Source: a virus. Taken from it: a DNA stretch of 22,565 nucleotides. Position 1 is the stretch's first letter. Each line of letters starts with the position of its first letter. The translations under genes were made by a program, and so were the position numbers. The DNA lies in the IMG/VR virus record IMGVR_UViG_3300032006_000095, positions 1-22,565 of that record, one strand, 5' to 3'. Shown piece by piece: positions 10,961 to 20,498 of this stretch. The notes below the pieces were generated by a model, which ran no database searches, was not told where the DNA came from, and saw nothing but the letters and a program-made list of their open reading frames with translations.

Positions 10961-13672
10961 ATGTCCATGTTTTACCGTCTACTACAGAATATGTCCAGTG
11001 ATGCTGATCTGTATGACCAGTTAAAAGATATTCGGATTGAGACCCCTCAAGAATATCAGGATTTTGTGTCAGGCAGGATAGAACCTGTATATCCTGTTGC
11101 TTCTGTTTACGGCCCATATAAGGCCGGTAAATATCTTGTAGACCTTCTCAGGAAGAATCTTTTCAAGAAAGGTGCAAAACCCACTCCTCCTACTACGGCT
11201 ATTACTACGGTAGCCAAGGAGATTGAGTCTCGCGAGACCCCGCTTCTTGAAGACTTTTCAATGCTTGATGACTTCTATTATCCCCCGCTTCTGGATCATC
11301 CTTTTGCTTTTGACAGTTATGAAGATGACAAAGCCACTATGGGCTTTCAGGATGAATCTGATCTGGCTAAAGAAGCAAAGGCTAAAAGGATCGCGGATCA
11401 AGAAAAGTTATCTAAGGCGGCTTTTAGGAGGTTAAAGACAAAATATCAGGATGAGAGAGGGTTTACCACAACAGCACCCAGAGAAGCGGCGTGGGGCGAA
11501 CCTAGCGTTTTCTGGGACAGCCTTATAGATGCTTACGCAAAAAGACTTGAAGAAGGTACAACATTTGATTGGGAACCTGCTTTAAGCGACCTTGAAGATG
11601 AATTTGAAATCGAAACGTATGGTGCAAATCCCACTCCCGGAATAATTGACGACCTCTCTTTTAGAGAGTTAGCGGAGAGACACTTTCTTGGCGATTCTTT
11701 TTTGTCGCAGGCTCCCAGACCGGCTGTATATGAAGGAAGAGGTAATCCCTTTGGCCTTGACCCTGATTTTGGCGTTGATGTAGGTGAGCCTATACCGCAA
11801 TTTGGGCAAAATCCTTCATCGTGGATGAGGGTATATGGGGAGGATCGAATCCTTCCGGGAAGCATAGGTGTTCCTACAGGATGGGCTGCTAATGCAGGAG
11901 GTGGTGAAGGTGTTTTTCTTGGGAGAGATTCAGATTGGTCACGCAACCCTTCGGAACATGTTAATCCTGCTCTTTGGGGTGAAGGTCATCAACCTGTTGT
12001 ATATTTAGGTGACCAAGCAAATCCCACAAGGTTTCCGGGAACTACAGCGGGTGGAGGAGTAACTTCTTCGATTTCCGATGATGAGGCATCCGGGTGGGCG
12101 AGGTTCAACAGACCCGATCCAGAAGAGTTAGACAAGCCTACTGACTTTGCTTTTGAAGATGTTGGCAGGGAAATGGAAGGCGATATCTACAGGGAAGAAG
12201 GAGAACCTTTCCCAGAGTTTGGAATGGGCGAGGTTCCCGCTTCTTTCTATGCCAAAGATGTTGTTAAAAGGGAAAGATTTAATCCTAAAGTAAGCCCCGG
12301 ATACGATGTTCCTGAAGGATATTATTCTTTGGCCGCTGAATTGGCTAGTGGCGACAAAGAGTTTAAAGACTATTCCAAATCAGAGCAGAAGGCTATCAAA
12401 AAGGAAATAGAATTTAGATCACTTCAATACCCTTATGTAGAAGAGGTTCTTGTTGACGAGGGTAGAGATTCAAAGATGCAGATGCTTTCTGCATCCGATC
12501 AAGGTGTAGACGTAGAAGATAAAAGGTCATTACGAGACTTTCTTAATGAAACCCCTCTCGACTTTACAGTAATAACCCAAGAGGATCGTTATGCTGATGT
12601 TCATGCGGATTATGGCGAACATGAAGAAAATGCTTTTGTTTCGCTAATTTATACAGGTCTGGGGCCGGGGGATCGCGGTTATATTCATTATGCGCCATTT
12701 AAAGAAGCATCTCCTAATAAATTAGCAAGAGGATTAGAATATCCTGCGGCATTTGTTCGATATTTTCCTAATTGGAGTGCTAATACTTTAACTGTCAATG
12801 AAGCCCAGATAGACACCAGAAACTCAAGCGAACCATTTTTAGATAAAGCGAGAGGTGGATATAACAGACTGCATGAAAAACTTGCTCAACAAACTCTTAT
12901 AGATTGGGCGAAGTCTGACAAAGAACAATTAATGATACCTCTTGGGGAATATCATTTTACAAAAAATCATGACGATAGAAGATTTCGTAGATCAATAGGC
13001 GCTTATATTCAAAATGTTGTAGGAGATATTGAGGCAAGCGAGCACTCTGAACTTATTGATTCCTTTAATGCGACTGGTTCTGATATTGTAAAAAACATGA
13101 CGGATGAGTTTTACGACATTTTAAACATTCGTGATAAACCGTCAAGCGATGGGCCAATGGATAGAAGCAAGTTCATAAAGGCTTATGAAAAATATTCTGC
13201 AAAGTGGAAGGATATACTGGGAGAAAGTATTGATGAAAGAGGTGATTCAAACGGAAGGAGGTTTTCTTGGCAACAACATTTTAGACCAAGTGACTTTTTC
13301 AAAAGTTTAGCAGGAACAAAAGAAAAATACACCACAGAAGATTACGAACGAATTAAGGATTCATACAATGGTCATCCTGCCGCTGATTTTCATTCATCAA
13401 GGGTTGAGTATCAAGGAAAAACAAATCATTACGATAGATACCTAAAAGCCTTAAAACATGAATTAAAGAAAAAAGGTTGGGAAGGTGAATTAATACCTGT
13501 CAATGAGTTTGAATACCATGAACAAGAGAATCCTGCGGAATACGAAGGAACCGTAAAAAGACCTACACACTTCTTGCTAAAAGCAACTCCAGAACTTAAA
13601 GACAAAATTCTAGAGAAAGGTTTTTCTATTACACAAATTCTTGATAGTATTAAGAAGCGGCAATACGCATGA
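10961..13672 (+). CDS. Large phage protein of unknown role at the head of the late operon
   Basis: A 903-aa soluble, acidic protein with no signal peptide or transmembrane segment. Residues ~1-450 are low in recognisable structure, with many short Pro/Gly/Asp-rich stretches. The second half has features I associate with large polyvalent phage proteins: VNEAQID at 612-618 (others have I.E.QSD), followed by a helical segment with LIDWAKSDKEQLMIPLGE, and near the end TPELKDKILEKG (876-887), like the common TPEM...il..G ending. That link is from memory and tentative. Its weak ribosome binding site (GAGAG) and ATGA overlap with the small terminase place it first in the packaging/head operon. It could be a virion or ejected protein. 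Confidence 0.55.
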   Translation: MSMFYRLLQNMSSDADLYDQLKDIRIETPQEYQDFVSGRIEPVYPVASVYGPYKAGKYLVDLLRKNLFKKGAKPTPPTTAITTVAKEIESRETPLLEDFSMLDDFYYPPLLDHPFAFDSYEDDKATMGFQDESDLAKEAKAKRIADQEKLSKAAFRRLKTKYQDERGFTTTAPREAAWGEPSVFWDSLIDAYAKRLEEGTTFDWEPALSDLEDEFEIETYGANPTPGIIDDLSFRELAERHFLGDSFLSQAPRPAVYEGRGNPFGLDPDFGVDVGEPIPQFGQNPSSWMRVYGEDRILPGSIGVPTGWAANAGGGEGVFLGRDSDWSRNPSEHVNPALWGEGHQPVVYLGDQANPTRFPGTTAGGGVTSSISDDEASGWARFNRPDPEELDKPTDFAFEDVGREMEGDIYREEGEPFPEFGMGEVPASFYAKDVVKRERFNPKVSPGYDVPEGYYSLAAELASGDKEFKDYSKSEQKAIKKEIEFRSLQYPYVEEVLVDEGRDSKMQMLSASDQGVDVEDKRSLRDFLNETPLDFTVITQEDRYADVHADYGEHEENAFVSLIYTGLGPGDRGYIHYAPFKEASPNKLARGLEYPAAFVRYFPNWSANTLTVNEAQIDTRNSSEPFLDKARGGYNRLHEKLAQQTLIDWAKSDKEQLMIPLGEYHFTKNHDDRRFRRSIGAYIQNVVGDIEASEHSELIDSFNATGSDIVKNMTDEFYDILNIRDKPSSDGPMDRSKFIKAYEKYSAKWKDILGESIDERGDSNGRRFSWQQHFRPSDFFKSLAGTKEKYTTEDYERIKDSYNGHPAADFHSSRVEYQGKTNHYDRYLKALKHELKKKGWEGELIPVNEFEYHEQENPAEYEGTVKRPTHFLLKATPELKDKILEKGFSITQILDSIKKRQYA

Positions 13673-14034
13673 CAGATAAACAAGATAAATTCATAGAAGA
13701 GTATATCCGCACTGGTAATGCTACCCAAAGTGCTATCTATGCCGGATACTCTGAAAAGAGCGCCAAGGTGCAAGGCCATCAACTCAAAAACAGGTTGAGG
13801 AATGAAATTGAAGATGCCACTTATAAAGCCTTGCAGGATAAGATACCACAAGCATTGTCATGGGTAACTGAGTTAGCAGAGAAGGCAGAGAGTGAATCTG
13901 TCAGATTGGGGGCTATTAAAGATATTCTTGATAGGGCCGGTATGAAACCAGTGGAAAAAATAGAAACCACTAACATCGAAACTATGTCAGATGAGGAAAT
14001 ACAAAGGCAAATAGATGCCCTCACAAAACACTGA
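13669..14034 (+). CDS. terS: Terminase small subunit
   Basis: A 121-aa protein of the Terminase_2 type: an N-terminal helix-turn-helix (KQDKFIEEYIRTGNATQSAIYAGYSEKSA, residues 4-32) that binds phage DNA, then long helices for ring assembly. The KQ..FI.eYl..gNat.AA..AGYs signature is clear. It recognises the packaging site and regulates the large subunit. It overlaps the 903-aa gene by four bases (ATGA) and the large terminase by 20. Confidence 0.92.
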   Translation: MTDKQDKFIEEYIRTGNATQSAIYAGYSEKSAKVQGHQLKNRLRNEIEDATYKALQDKIPQALSWVTELAEKAESESVRLGAIKDILDRAGMKPVEKIETTNIETMSDEEIQRQIDALTKH

Positions 14035-15466
14035 ATTGCTACAACTCCTGCAAGAGCAGAAGCAGAGACAGCGATTTAACAAAATAAACTACTACGATCC
14101 CTATCCGTACCAGTTAGACTTCCACAAAACAGGCAAGGATAACTCTCAGCGCCTCCTGATGGCCGCTAACCGTATCGGTAAATCTTACTGTGGGGCGGCT
14201 GAAATGTCCTACCATCTTACCGGATTGTACCCTGATTGGTGGGAGGGGAAGAGATACGACCAACCGATTACAGCGTGGGCGGGTGGTGTATCCAACGAAA
14301 CTACCAGAGATATCGTACAAGCAGAACTATTGGGTTCCCCCGACGATCCTGAAGCCTTTGGCTCCGGCTCCATTCCTCAAAAATATATAATAAAAACAGA
14401 ACGTAAGCCCGGAGTACCAAACGCCAAGTCCGTAGCCCTCATACGGCACATTACAGGCGGGAACTCGTCTTTACACTTCAAAGCCTATGAAATGGGGGTG
14501 GATAAGTGGCAGGGTAGGTCAGTAGATTGTGTATGGTTGGACGAAGAACCATCCAGAGAACTCTACTCACAGGCTGTCACACGAACCCTAGACAGGAAAG
14601 GAATGGTCTATATGACCTTTACCCCGGAACAGGGCATGACTGAAACTGTTGCCAGTTTTATGAACCGTATCCAACCGGGACAATCCCTGTCAAACGCCAC
14701 ATGGGATGATGCCAGTGAAAGCATAACCTCCATGAAAGGGGAAAAGGGACACCTTTCAGAGCCGGTGATGCAACAGATTCTCAGCGCATACTCCCCTCAT
14801 GAGAGGGAAATGAGAAGGTACGGCAGACCTTCTATCGGTTCCGGTCTGATATTCCCTGTCAGCGAAGAAGATTTGATGATTGATCCTATATCAATTGAAG
14901 AGCATTGGCCCAGAATTGCGGCTATTGACTTCGGTTGGGATCACCCTACAGCAGTAGTATGGTGCGCTGTAGATAATGAAACCGATACCTTTTATGTATA
15001 TGATTGTTATAGAGCGTCAAAGGCTAGTCCGGCTGTTCACGCTGAAATGATAAAACAAAGGCCGCACTTCATCCCGATTGCCTACCCACATGACGGAAAC
15101 CGCAGGGATAGCATGGGGAATCCGGGTCTAGCCGACCAGTATAGATCACTTGGTTGTAACTTTTTGCTTGAGCATTTTACCAATCCTCCGGCATTAGGGC
15201 AGACTAAAGGTTCTAATTCTATTGAAGAAGGCTTAATGGCTATGATTCAATATATGGAAGATGGTAGGTTTAAGGTATTCAACACCTTGGGCGACTGGTT
15301 TGAAGAGTTTAGGATGTACCATAGAAAACAGGGAAAGGTGGTAGCCATAAGGGATGACCTTATGAGTGCCACCCGATACGCATTTCAATCGCAAAGACAC
15401 GCTATATCTGGCTCTGATCCAGAATGGACTAATGAAATAACTTACAGGAACTACGGAATTGTCTGA
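14015..15466 (+). CDS. terL: Terminase large subunit
   Basis: A 483-aa packaging motor. ATPase: Walker A AANRIGKS (50-57, K56) and Walker B VWLDEE (173-178). Nuclease: IDFGWDHP with D305, PHDG with D360, and IRDD with D447/D448, the usual RNase H-like Asp set. The length is normal. It packages DNA into the prohead and cuts the concatemer. Only a weak AAGG precedes the ATG, and the start lies inside the small terminase gene, consistent with coupled translation. Confidence 0.96.
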   Translation: MPSQNTELLQLLQEQKQRQRFNKINYYDPYPYQLDFHKTGKDNSQRLLMAANRIGKSYCGAAEMSYHLTGLYPDWWEGKRYDQPITAWAGGVSNETTRDIVQAELLGSPDDPEAFGSGSIPQKYIIKTERKPGVPNAKSVALIRHITGGNSSLHFKAYEMGVDKWQGRSVDCVWLDEEPSRELYSQAVTRTLDRKGMVYMTFTPEQGMTETVASFMNRIQPGQSLSNATWDDASESITSMKGEKGHLSEPVMQQILSAYSPHEREMRRYGRPSIGSGLIFPVSEEDLMIDPISIEEHWPRIAAIDFGWDHPTAVVWCAVDNETDTFYVYDCYRASKASPAVHAEMIKQRPHFIPIAYPHDGNRRDSMGNPGLADQYRSLGCNFLLEHFTNPPALGQTKGSNSIEEGLMAMIQYMEDGRFKVFNTLGDWFEEFRMYHRKQGKVVAIRDDLMSATRYAFQSQRHAISGSDPEWTNEITYRNYGIV

Positions 15467-17390
15467 TACAGAACAAGAATTACTATCAAGAATCCACTCT
15501 GAAATAACCGATTCTTTGGGTTATGGCGGTGAAATCTCGGATCAAAGGGAAGAGGCTATCAAGTATTACTATGCCCTCCCTTTTGGTAATGAAGTGGATG
15601 GTCGTAGTCAATACGTTGATTCTACGGTACAAGATACAATCGAATGGATTAAACCCTCTTTAATGAGGGTGTTTGCGTCTGGTGATGAGATGGTGAAGTT
15701 CACCCCTCATGGCCCGGAAGATGTTGCCGCCGCAGAGCAAGCCACTGATTACGTTAATTACGTTTTCACAAAAGATAATCCCGGTTGGGAAATTTTATAT
15801 TCGTGGTTCCATGATGCTCTGCTCCAGAAAAACGGTATTGTAAAAGTATGGTGGGATGAATATCCAGAGACACAGCGTGAAGAGTATCGTGGTCTTACGG
15901 ATATGGAGTTTGAAGTTCTGTCCGCCAATAAAGATATAGAAGTTATTGAGCATGAGGAATACTACGAAGAAGTAACTTACCATAATATAGTTATTCACAG
16001 GAAAGACTATAATGGAAAAATTAAAATTGAGAATGTTCCTCCTGATGAATTTCTAATTTCACGGGAAGCCAAAGGAATTCAAAACGCTAGATTTGTCTGT
16101 CACAGAGTTAGAAAAACTTTATCTGAATTAAGGGTTATGTATCCTGATGAAGATTTTGGCCCGGAAGACTTGGGTGGCGGGTATTCAGAAGAGTCATATA
16201 ATGCAGAAAGATTAGCAAGATATGAGTTTGATAACTCTTCAGATATTGCTGATGGTTGGGGAGGTAATGAAGAAGAAGCCCTTAGAGAATACTGGCTACA
16301 TGAATCTTTTATCAGAACAGATTATGATGAGGATGGGATAGCCGAACTTAGAAAAGTATGTAGTGTAGGAAATTATATTTTCTCTAATGACGAAATTGAT
16401 AAGGTTCCTCTTGTCTCAATTACACCATTAAAGATTCCTCATAAGTTCTTTGGTATGTCTGTTGCAGACCTTGTAATGGACTTGCAGTTAATCAAGAGTA
16501 CGCTTATGCGTAATCTTATGGATAATGCCTACAACCAAAACTTTGGTAGATATGCTGTGCTTGAAGGTCAAGCGAATCTGGATGATTTGCTAACCCAGCG
16601 CCCGGGCGGTGTGGTACGAGTTAAATCTCCCAATGCAGTTATGCCTTTGGCTACACCTCCGCTACAGCCTGAGTCCTTCCAGATGCTAGGCTATCTTGAT
16701 GACGTAAGGGAGTCAAGAACCGGAGTAAACAAAAATACTCAAGGGCTTAATGCAGATGCCCTGACAAGCCATACAACGGCCACAGCGGTTAATGCGGTAA
16801 TGAGCAATGCTCAGAGCAGGGTAGAATTGATTGCTCGACAGTTTGCAGAGACAGGCGTTAAAGAGTTAATGTACTGCATCTATGAACTACTCCTGAAAAA
16901 TCAGGACAAGGAAAGAGTTGTCATGCTAAGGAATCAGTGGGTTCCTGTACGTCCTGATATGTGGAATGACAAGATGGATTGTACTGTATCTGTTGCTCTT
17001 GGAAATGGCTCAAAGGATCAGCAGATGGCTCACTTGTCACAAATGTTACAGTTTGCGGCACAGGCTATGCAGGGCGGGTTGCCTATCGTAACTCCTCAGA
17101 ATATGTACAATCTTGGAGCAGCATTGGTGAAGGCTATGGGTTATCAAAATGTTGATGACTACTTGACTCCTCCGCCTCCTCCACAGTCTCAACAGCCATC
17201 TCCAGAACAACAACTTGCACAAATGGAAATGCAAGTTAAGCAGAAAGAGTTGGAAATAAAGACAGCAGACATACAACTTAAAGCCGCCAAGATTCAGCAA
17301 GAGGCACAAAAGGATGCAGTTGACGCGCAACTTAAAGCAGAAGAATTGGCCCTTGAACGCGAACAGAATAGAGCCGTAGCAATAGGATAA
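15459..17390 (+). CDS. Portal protein (P22-like type)
   Basis: A 643-aa portal, the dodecameric ring through which DNA enters and leaves. The N-terminal GRSQYVDSTVQDTIEWIKPS (~49-68), the middle GMSVADLVMDLQLIKSTLMR and VNKNTQGL (~424) are typical of P22-like portals. The C-terminus has a PPPPPQSQQPSPEQQ linker (~570-585) then a Gln/Lys/Glu-rich coiled coil to residue ~640, like the barrel region. The start appears to be TTG at 15459, eight bases inside the large terminase, with AGGA about ten bases upstream; no nearby ATG suits. Confidence 0.9.
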   Translation: MSDTEQELLSRIHSEITDSLGYGGEISDQREEAIKYYYALPFGNEVDGRSQYVDSTVQDTIEWIKPSLMRVFASGDEMVKFTPHGPEDVAAAEQATDYVNYVFTKDNPGWEILYSWFHDALLQKNGIVKVWWDEYPETQREEYRGLTDMEFEVLSANKDIEVIEHEEYYEEVTYHNIVIHRKDYNGKIKIENVPPDEFLISREAKGIQNARFVCHRVRKTLSELRVMYPDEDFGPEDLGGGYSEESYNAERLARYEFDNSSDIADGWGGNEEEALREYWLHESFIRTDYDEDGIAELRKVCSVGNYIFSNDEIDKVPLVSITPLKIPHKFFGMSVADLVMDLQLIKSTLMRNLMDNAYNQNFGRYAVLEGQANLDDLLTQRPGGVVRVKSPNAVMPLATPPLQPESFQMLGYLDDVRESRTGVNKNTQGLNADALTSHTTATAVNAVMSNAQSRVELIARQFAETGVKELMYCIYELLLKNQDKERVVMLRNQWVPVRPDMWNDKMDCTVSVALGNGSKDQQMAHLSQMLQFAAQAMQGGLPIVTPQNMYNLGAALVKAMGYQNVDDYLTPPPPPQSQQPSPEQQLAQMEMQVKQKELEIKTADIQLKAAKIQQEAQKDAVDAQLKAEELALEREQNRAVAIG

Positions 17391-17394
17391 TATT

Positions 17395-17592
17395 ATGGCA
17401 GGTAAACTAAGAGATTGGCAGGTTCCTCAAGCAGGGTTAGGTGGTAAAATTGCTCCGAGACCGCGCTACCCCGGAAAACCAAAAGGTAAATTTTGGAACC
17501 CACCTAGTAAACCAAGCCCTGTAAGAGAACTTAATCTTATAATGATGAATCTTGACAAAGGAACAACTAACCATAAAAGAAGAAAGGTATAA
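17395..17592 (+). CDS. Small basic proline-rich protein
   Basis: A 65-aa, Lys/Arg/Pro/Gly-rich product (GKIAPRPRYPGKPKGKFWNPP) of unknown function, between portal and scaffold. AGGATAATATT precedes the ATG, four bases after the portal stop. Likely unstructured; a head-assembly accessory role is only a guess from position. The minus-strand frame over the same bases is a shadow. Confidence 0.55.
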   Translation: MAGKLRDWQVPQAGLGGKIAPRPRYPGKPKGKFWNPPSKPSPVRELNLIMMNLDKGTTNHKRRKV

Positions 17593-17621
17593 CGTACCAC
17601 CACGATCAAGATAGGATAAAT

Positions 17622-17864
17622 ATGACTGACCAATTACGAGAGGAACAAGCACACCGCCTCCTCAATGACCCGATGTACAACGAAGCATTTGATACACTAT
17701 CAGAAAATTTATTTAACACTTGGGCAAACTCAAGTGTGAACGATGTCGAAAGCCGAGAGCAATGTTGGCTTTCATTACGACTCCTTGAGCGACTACGCCT
17801 TCATCTAACCAGTATTGTTGAAACTGGAGAGATGGCGAAGAAGATTAAGGAATACCACATATAA
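17622..17864 (+). CDS. Conserved-type small helical protein between portal and scaffold
   Basis: An 80-aa helical, acidic protein. The pattern AHRLLNDPMYNEAFDTLSENLFNTWANS, then SREQCWLSLRLLERLR..L, recurs in a small family located at this spot in many phages (RL..Dp...ea...l...l...W..s...D.e.Re.lw..l..l..l...L). Function unknown. AGGATAAAT is the ribosome binding site. Position suggests a head-assembly helper. Confidence 0.75.
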   Translation: MTDQLREEQAHRLLNDPMYNEAFDTLSENLFNTWANSSVNDVESREQCWLSLRLLERLRLHLTSIVETGEMAKKIKEYHI

Positions 17865-17875
17865 GGAGAATTTAA

Positions 17876-18973
17876 ATGGCGGACACGCAAGAAGCCCCGC
17901 ATCCGGCTACACAGCCGATCCCTGCGCCTAGCGGAAGCATTGGTGAAGCGCAATCAGCATTACTTGGTATAATGGACTCTTATGGAGATATTCCAGAAGA
18001 TAAACCAAAAACCGAGGAAGCGCAACCTGAAGAAGTTGAAGAGTCTACTGATGAATATCAAGACGAATCATCTGAAGAGGATTCTGAGGAGGAATTAGAA
18101 GAGGAGTCTGATGACGAATCTGAAGAGGAATCCGAAGAAGAGTCAGACGAAGAAGAGGACGAAGAGGAACCCGATGAAGAGACTACTTACTCTGTTAGAG
18201 TGGATGGTCAAGACATTGAGGTAAGCCTTGACGAACTTAAAAGCGGTTATAGCCGTCAGTCTGACTATACAAAGAAAACTCAAGAAATTGCAGAATACCG
18301 TAAACAGGCTGAAGCCGCGATGCAACAGGCACAGCAAGAGATACACCAGACTCAGCAATTTCGTCAGCAGTACATTGATGCCGCCTCTGCTGTAGTACAA
18401 CAGCAGTATGGTAAATTAAATGAACTGGTCAATAATACAGATTGGGAACGACTTAAGATAGAAGATAGAGAAGAATATCTTACTAAAAAGTCTGAGGTTG
18501 CCGATCTTCAATCTGCAATGCAACAGGAAGAGCAACGCCTTCAGTATGCCAATGAAGAGGCTATGGCTGAAGTGCGTCAAACTCAACAGCGTATTGCACA
18601 TGAAGAACGACAGAAGTTAGAGTCTATCCTGCCCGAATGGAAGAATAAAGAGTTCCGACAGAAAGCGGGAAAACAACTAACTGAGTTTGCAATTTCTCAG
18701 GGATTCACTCAACAGGAGTTAAACCAACTTACTGACCATAGATCATTACTCGTTCTTATGCAAGCCAAAGCGTTTCAAGAAATGCAGAATGCTCAGAGTG
18801 CAACTAAATCCAAGAAACTTAAGAAAAAGCCTAAGATGGCTAGTTCGGGTACTGGATCAAAAAGTAAGAATGAAAAAACAAAAGCGCAACGTACTGCAAA
18901 GATGAAGCGCCTTGGGCAGACAGGCCACGTTAATGACGCGGTTTCTCTGCTAGAGGATTTTGTTGACATTTAA
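17876..18973 (+). CDS. Capsid scaffolding protein
   Basis: A 365-aa protein with typical scaffold layout: a Pro-rich start, a long Glu/Asp/Ser block (about 46-102), a short folded segment with VRVDGQDIEVSLDELKSGYS (107-126), a long Gln/Glu-rich coiled coil (~135-250) and a Lys-rich C-terminus (~313-347) that would contact the capsid protein. It lies directly before the major capsid gene and has a strong AAGGAG site. It would guide capsid assembly inside the prohead and then leave. Confidence 0.85.
   Translation: MADTQEAPHPATQPIPAPSGSIGEAQSALLGIMDSYGDIPEDKPKTEEAQPEEVEESTDEYQDESSEEDSEEELEEESDDESEEESEEESDEEEDEEEPDEETTYSVRVDGQDIEVSLDELKSGYSRQSDYTKKTQEIAEYRKQAEAAMQQAQQEIHQTQQFRQQYIDAASAVVQQQYGKLNELVNNTDWERLKIEDREEYLTKKSEVADLQSAMQQEEQRLQYANEEAMAEVRQTQQRIAHEERQKLESILPEWKNKEFRQKAGKQLTEFAISQGFTQQELNQLTDHRSLLVLMQAKAFQEMQNAQSATKSKKLKKKPKMASSGTGSKSKNEKTKAQRTAKMKRLGQTGHVNDAVSLLEDFVDI
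18052..18180 (+). repeat. Imperfect GAA/GAG/TCT codon repeats encoding the acidic block
   Basis: Repeated runs such as TCTGAAGAGGA and TCCGAAGAAGAG encode Ser/Asp/Glu-rich residues of the scaffold. Slippage-prone and probably variable in length between relatives. Confidence 0.6.
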
Positions 18974-18991
18974 CTAAGGGAGGGAAATGCT

Positions 18992-19987
18992 ATGGCAGTC
19001 CCCACAAATACTAGGGAAACCTATGGTGCTGTTGGCATCAGGGAAGACCTATCAAACATTATATATAATATCAGCCCAATGGACACTCCGTTCATTAGTG
19101 GTGTTGGTCGCGGCACTTGCGACAATACGACCTTTGAATGGCAGACTGATGAGTTGAAAACACCTGCGGCTAACCGCCAGATCGAAGGTAATGATTACGC
19201 TTCGACTGCGGCTACTGAGCCACGGCGTTTGAGCAACTACACCCAGATTTCTGCAACTCAGGTTCAGACTTCGGGTACGGCGGAAGCAGTTGACTTTGCG
19301 GGAAGAAAGTCAAGCCAAGCCTATCAGTTGGCTAAACGGGCAAAAGAAATGAAGCGTGATATGGAAACTATGCTTCTGGACGGCACTGCTAAAGTGGCCG
19401 GTTCTTCGGGTACGGCCCGAGAATCTGCTTCTTTCGCAACTTGGGTTGGCACGAATGATGCGGCAACTACGCCTATCATTGCGGCCTCCACAGGTAATGG
19501 CCTAGTCAATAACGGTGCGTCAGGCTATCCAGATGGAACGACAAGTTCCGCTACGGGTGGCGCAACCACGACTACCACTCTTGCTATGATTAACGAAGTT
19601 GTTTCTCGCGTATGGGATTTGGGCGGAACGCCTGATGTTATCCTCTGCCCGAGTACCGTTAAGCAGACCATCAGTGGAAGTGGTATTGGCGGTTCAGTTG
19701 TTGCTGACCTTCAGAAGAATGTAGGCGACAAAGCGGCTACGGCTGTGAACGCTGTTGATGTTCTGGTTACTGACTTTGGTACTTTCAAAGTTGTGCCGGA
19801 TCGTTTCATGCCCGCTACTAACTGTGACTTCATTGATTATGATCTTTGGGAGATTAGTTATCTTCGTCCCTTTAAGACCGAAACTCTTGCCAAATCTGGC
19901 GATAGCGTTAAGCAACTTTTGATTGCTGAGTACGGACTTAAAGCGAAGAACGGTCTTGGCAATGGTATGATCAAGAGCGCGAAGTAG
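18992..19987 (+). CDS. Major capsid protein (DUF5309 / SU10-like)
   Basis: A 331-aa HK97-fold capsid protein. The N-terminus (SNIIYNISPMDTPFISGVGRG, near residues 21-41) is diagnostic of the DUF5309 capsid family, as in the short-tailed phage SU10. Residues ~135-200 are Gly/Ser/Thr/Ala-rich and probably form a surface loop. GGGAGGG precedes the ATG, fitting high expression. A hairpin immediately follows the gene. Confidence 0.92.
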   Translation: MAVPTNTRETYGAVGIREDLSNIIYNISPMDTPFISGVGRGTCDNTTFEWQTDELKTPAANRQIEGNDYASTAATEPRRLSNYTQISATQVQTSGTAEAVDFAGRKSSQAYQLAKRAKEMKRDMETMLLDGTAKVAGSSGTARESASFATWVGTNDAATTPIIAASTGNGLVNNGASGYPDGTTSSATGGATTTTTLAMINEVVSRVWDLGGTPDVILCPSTVKQTISGSGIGGSVVADLQKNVGDKAATAVNAVDVLVTDFGTFKVVPDRFMPATNCDFIDYDLWEISYLRPFKTETLAKSGDSVKQLLIAEYGLKAKNGLGNGMIKSAK

Positions 19988-19996
19988 TATTGGTCT

Positions 19997-20014
19997 AGCC
20001 CCCTTCGGGGGGCT
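19997..20014 (+). terminator. Terminator-like hairpin after the major capsid gene
   Basis: A 7-bp stem AGCCCCC / GGGGGCT closed by TTCG, ten bases after the capsid stop, followed by TTACCTTTT. The T tract is interrupted, so partial termination or 3'-end protection is likely; downstream genes would be transcribed less than the capsid. Confidence 0.75.
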
Positions 20015-20035
20015 TTACCTTTTATAAGGATAAAC

Positions 20036-20185
20036 ATGGCTTCTAAACAATCATTTAAGAAAGCGGTAAAAGATTTAGAAAAGGGCGGGGCAAGTCCTGT
20101 CAAAACTGTTAGCAAAAAACAACCATCTTTAAAAGACCGGATGGAAAAAATTGTAAAGGGAGAAGACCCAAGGTATCATCTATGA
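20036..20185 (+). CDS. 49-aa basic small protein
   Basis: A small frame, ATG 20036 to TGA 20183-20185, with an AAGGATAAAC ribosome binding site. The product is Lys-rich (MASKQSFKKAVKDLEKGGAS start; ends EDPRYHL). No family recognised. The stop overlaps the next ATG (ATGA), which supports real coupled translation. Confidence 0.6.
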   Translation: MASKQSFKKAVKDLEKGGASPVKTVSKKQPSLKDRMEKIVKGEDPRYHL

Positions 20186-20496
20186 ATAAGGTAGAACAAA
20201 ACTCACTCATCACTACGTTTCATTCAAGTGCTGATGAAAAAGAGTTTACTATTAATACATATCAGGATGCAAGCCCAATCCTAGAAGAAAATAAAAAAGC
20301 CTTCAACCACTACGGAGATAAACTTACTCCGGGCAAAGCGGGTGAAGGTGTTAGAGTTGCGTCGATCCCTTTAAATGTGTGGACGCAGTGGATGAAAGAA
20401 ACTAATGGGGCTATTGAAAAAGACCCTAAACTAATGAAAAAGTATTTGAATGATCCAGACAACAAATACTTCCGAACTACTCCTACGAGGGTATAA
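20182..20496 (+). CDS. Conserved-type phage protein downstream of capsid
   Basis: A 104-aa product. The C-terminal half (VRVASIPLNVWTQWMKETNG, then YLNDPDNKYFRTTPTRV) is a pattern I know from small proteins placed between capsid and adaptor genes in podovirus-like phages (.HvAsIP..v...w........fLND..n..fRt.pgrv). Function unknown; a head-completion role is an inference. It starts within the previous stop (ATGA). Confidence 0.75.
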   Translation: MNKVEQNSLITTFHSSADEKEFTINTYQDASPILEENKKAFNHYGDKLTPGKAGEGVRVASIPLNVWTQWMKETNGAIEKDPKLMKKYLNDPDNKYFRTTPTRV

Positions 20497-20498
20497 CT

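Noticed and set aside
11533-11946. 137-aa minus-strand ORF within the 903-aa gene
   Set aside because: Antisense shadow; Pro/Ser-rich composition reflects the Gly/Glu-rich sense frame.
13429-13851. 140-aa minus-strand ORF across the small terminase start
   Set aside because: Covers two coupled plus-strand genes and has no ribosome binding site context; hydrophobic composition typical of antisense.
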